A stretch of 64,000 nt of DNA from Streptomyces sp. NBC_00273 (GTDB taxonomy: Bacteria > Actinomycetota > Actinomycetes > Streptomycetales > Streptomycetaceae), in NCBI RefSeq assembly GCF_036178145.1, contig NZ_CP108067.1, forward strand, positions 7,399,001-7,463,000. The letters are read 5' to 3'. Below the pieces are notes generated by a model. It did no database searches. It worked only from the letters and a program-made list of their open reading frames with translations, and was not told where the DNA came from. A program made the position numbers and the translations under genes. Below are positions 63,625 through 64,000 of this stretch, piece by piece; positions within the stretch are counted from its first letter, which is position 1, and every line of letters begins with the position of its first letter.

Positions 63625-63670
63625 CCATCCGTCGCCCCGTAGGAGCCCAGAAGAAAGGGACGGACAGCCG

Positions 63671-64000
63671 GTGTCGACTCCGTTCTATGTGTCACCCCAG
63701 CAGGCCATGGCCGACCGGGCGGAATACGCCCGCAAGGGCATCGCCCGCGGTCGCAGCCTGGTCGTGCTGCAGTACGCCGACGGCATCGTGTTCGTCGGCG
63801 AGAACCCGTCCCGTGCGCTGCACAAGTTCAGCGAGATCTACGACCGGATCGGCTTCGCGGCCGCCGGCAAGTACAACGAGTACGAGAACCTGCGGATCGG
63901 TGGTGTGCGGTACGCGGATCTGCGCGGGTACACCTACGACCGCGACGACGTGACGGCCCGTGGGCTGGCGAACGTCTACGCGCAGACGCTCGGCACCATC
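63671..64000 (+). CDS. prcA: PrcA, proteasome alpha subunit (partial, cut by window end)
   Basis: First 110 residues only. It begins GTG ([20 protein letters not shown]) and continues [18 protein letters not shown], the alpha-ring layout, with an N-terminal gating stretch. The outer alpha rings of the core gate substrate entry and receive the Arc C-terminus. The frame is open to the window end. Confidence 0.96.
   Translation, partial: MSTPFYVSPQQAMADRAEYARKGIARGRSLVVLQYADGIVFVGENPSRALHKFSEIYDRIGFAAAGKYNEYENLRIGGVRYADLRGYTYDRDDVTARGLANVYAQTLGTI

Overview
This is a high-GC actinobacterial chromosome segment, almost certainly from Streptomyces. The evidence is GC-rich third codon positions, frequent GTG starts, chaplin genes, a Pup-proteasome locus, a mycothiol ligase gene (mshC) and a gyl-type glycerol operon. 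From memory the gene order is syntenic with the metH / glycerol / chaplin / proteasome region of S. coelicolor (SCO164x-167x), here in the order chaplins to proteasome. No mobile elements, prophage, CRISPR array or rRNA were seen, and there is one tRNA (Leu-GAG).

Layout. 1-11 kb: a serine hydrolase, a Tat-exported NamZ-type muramidase, then what looks like a fatty or hydroxy-acid catabolic island. The island holds an SDR plus acyl-CoA ligase operon, a TetR regulator, a secreted subtilisin, and an operon of an APH-like kinase and an acyl-CoA dehydrogenase with a nearby metallo-hydrolase. A near-palindromic 20-bp site precedes both catabolic operons. 11-24.5 kb: a His-rich protein, two DUF202 membrane proteins, a NUDIX hydrolase, an FAD dehydrogenase, an ASCH protein, two amino acid permeases, a PAS-GAF-SpoIIE phosphatase, an ECF41-type sigma factor divergent from a small membrane protein, tRNA-Leu and an M20 peptidase. 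24.6-26 kb: a short chaplin, then a long wall-anchored chaplin carrying a 29-fold PGN repeat.

26-39 kb: a run of conserved actinobacterial genes: a DUF5703 protein, a RecD-like protein whose ATPase motifs look eroded, an aldo/keto reductase, an F420-type oxidoreductase, a ferritin-like protein overlapping corA tail to tail, a histidine phosphatase, DUF3090, an SCO1664-family protein, mshC and a PAC2 protein. 39-44.4 kb: the glycerol regulon gylR-glpF-glpK-glpD (minus strand), with a repeated operator-like sequence before gylR and before glpF. 44.6-53.6 kb: metH, a HAD phosphatase, two paralogous peptide-binding lipoproteins without permeases, and an orphan NarL-type response regulator.

53.6-64 kb: a RecB-like nuclease, an M50 protease, TrmI, a secreted protein and a ferredoxin lead into the Pup-proteasome system: arc ATPase, dop, pup, an endonuclease VII-type gene, prcB and prcA (prcA runs off the window end). 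Pup tags proteins (the ligase PafA is not in the window), Dop removes Pup or prepares it, Arc unfolds pupylated substrates and PrcBA degrades them. Strong hairpins after arc and after dop suggest separate transcription units, with pup-endonuclease-prcB-prcA as the last. Functions are assigned from motifs and remembered family knowledge; no searches were run.
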